A stretch of DNA of 5,742 nucleotides from Bordetella parapertussis (GTDB taxonomy: Bacteria; Pseudomonadota; Gammaproteobacteria; Burkholderiales; SG8-41). The stretch is taken from the NCBI GenBank assembly GCA_945870465.1, contig CAMBSS010000234.1, forward strand, positions 1 to 5,742. Reading direction: 5' to 3'. Positions within the stretch are counted from its first letter, which is position 1. Every line of letters starts with the position of its first letter. Under the pieces are notes generated by a model, which ran no database searches, had not been told where the DNA came from, and worked only from the letters and a program-made list of their open reading frames with translations. Positions 5,563 through 5,742 of this stretch are shown piece after piece. The position numbers were made by a program, and so were the translations under genes.

Positions 5563-5742
5563 CTTCGCGTAGAGCAGGAATACGCTGGGGCGGCGACCGA
5601 TCTCCGTTTTTCCGGCTTTCCACTCAGCGATGGTCGCGCTGCGCGCCGATTCGCTCGCCAGCGTAAGGTCGCTCGCGATGCACAACCTGGTTTTACCCTC
5701 GCACGCCTCAAGAAACGTCTGCAACAGCGCGTCGTTGCGATA
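5560..5742 (-). CDS. SAM-dependent methyltransferase (RsmI/tetrapyrrole methylase-like), C-terminal 60 residues
   Basis: On the minus strand the frame is open from the window edge to TGA 5562-5560, giving 60 residues; the start lies beyond the right edge. It begins YRNDALLQTFLEAC, continues LCIASDLTLASESARS, then TIAEWKAG, and ends RRPSVFLLYAK. This pattern (YRN, then Leu-Cys-Ile-Ala-x-Asp-Leu-Thr, then a WK/WR segment, then a hydrophobic C-terminus after RRP) matches the end of tetrapyrrole-methylase-fold SAM methyltransferases related to RsmI, which are often found beside sppA in Betaproteobacteria. Whether it is RsmI itself, the 16S rRNA C1402 2'-O-methyltransferase, or a paralogue cannot be decided from this fragment. 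It converges on sppA with no gap. Confidence 0.65.
   Translation of the reverse strand, partial: YRNDALLQTFLEACEGKTRLCIASDLTLASESARSATIAEWKAGKTEIGRRPSVFLLYAK

Overview
The window looks like chromosomal, GC-rich betaproteobacterial DNA (order not resolvable by eye). It is an ordinary housekeeping neighbourhood: no insertion sequence, integrase, CRISPR array, rRNA or tRNA was seen. The protein families and the divergent rne/rluC arrangement, which is shared with gammaproteobacteria such as E. coli, support this. The HAD phosphatase, small Rieske protein and SppA downstream of rluC are an arrangement I associate with Betaproteobacteria.

Layout. Positions 1-2189 (minus strand) hold the first 729 codons of rne, encoding ribonuclease E. 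The catalytic domain is complete and intact; the Arg/Pro/Gly-rich C-terminal tail runs off the left edge without a stop codon. Positions 2190-2671 are a 482-base divergent intergenic region. It has an AT-rich patch (about 2262-2345) that probably carries the promoters, and then an unusual series of perfect short hairpins (2370-2639). Positions 2672-5559 (plus strand) form a very tight four-gene operon: rluC (23S rRNA pseudouridine synthase), a HAD-IA phosphatase of the phosphoglycolate phosphatase type, a small Rieske [2Fe-2S] protein and an SppA-type S49 peptidase. These genes are separated by 5 bases or overlap by 8-28 bases. Positions 5560-5742 (minus strand) are the C-terminal 60 codons of a SAM-dependent methyltransferase of the RsmI/tetrapyrrole-methylase kind. 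It converges on sppA with no base between the two stop codons.

How the genes relate. rne and rluC both act on RNA: RNase E processes rRNA and turns over mRNA, and RluC modifies 23S rRNA. The three genes after rluC are probably co-transcribed with it, but no common pathway is visible. The phosphatase may deal with a damaged or toxic metabolite, SppA is a membrane peptidase, and the Rieske protein's redox partner is unknown.

The least explained part is the rne-rluC intergenic region. It holds a series of hairpins that may form a structured leader RNA, a 12-base exact repeat that duplicates the rne ribosome-binding site, and a hairpin abutting that site. In E. coli, RNase E controls its own mRNA through a structured 5' leader. 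A comparable but unrelated-looking control element here is plausible but unproven.
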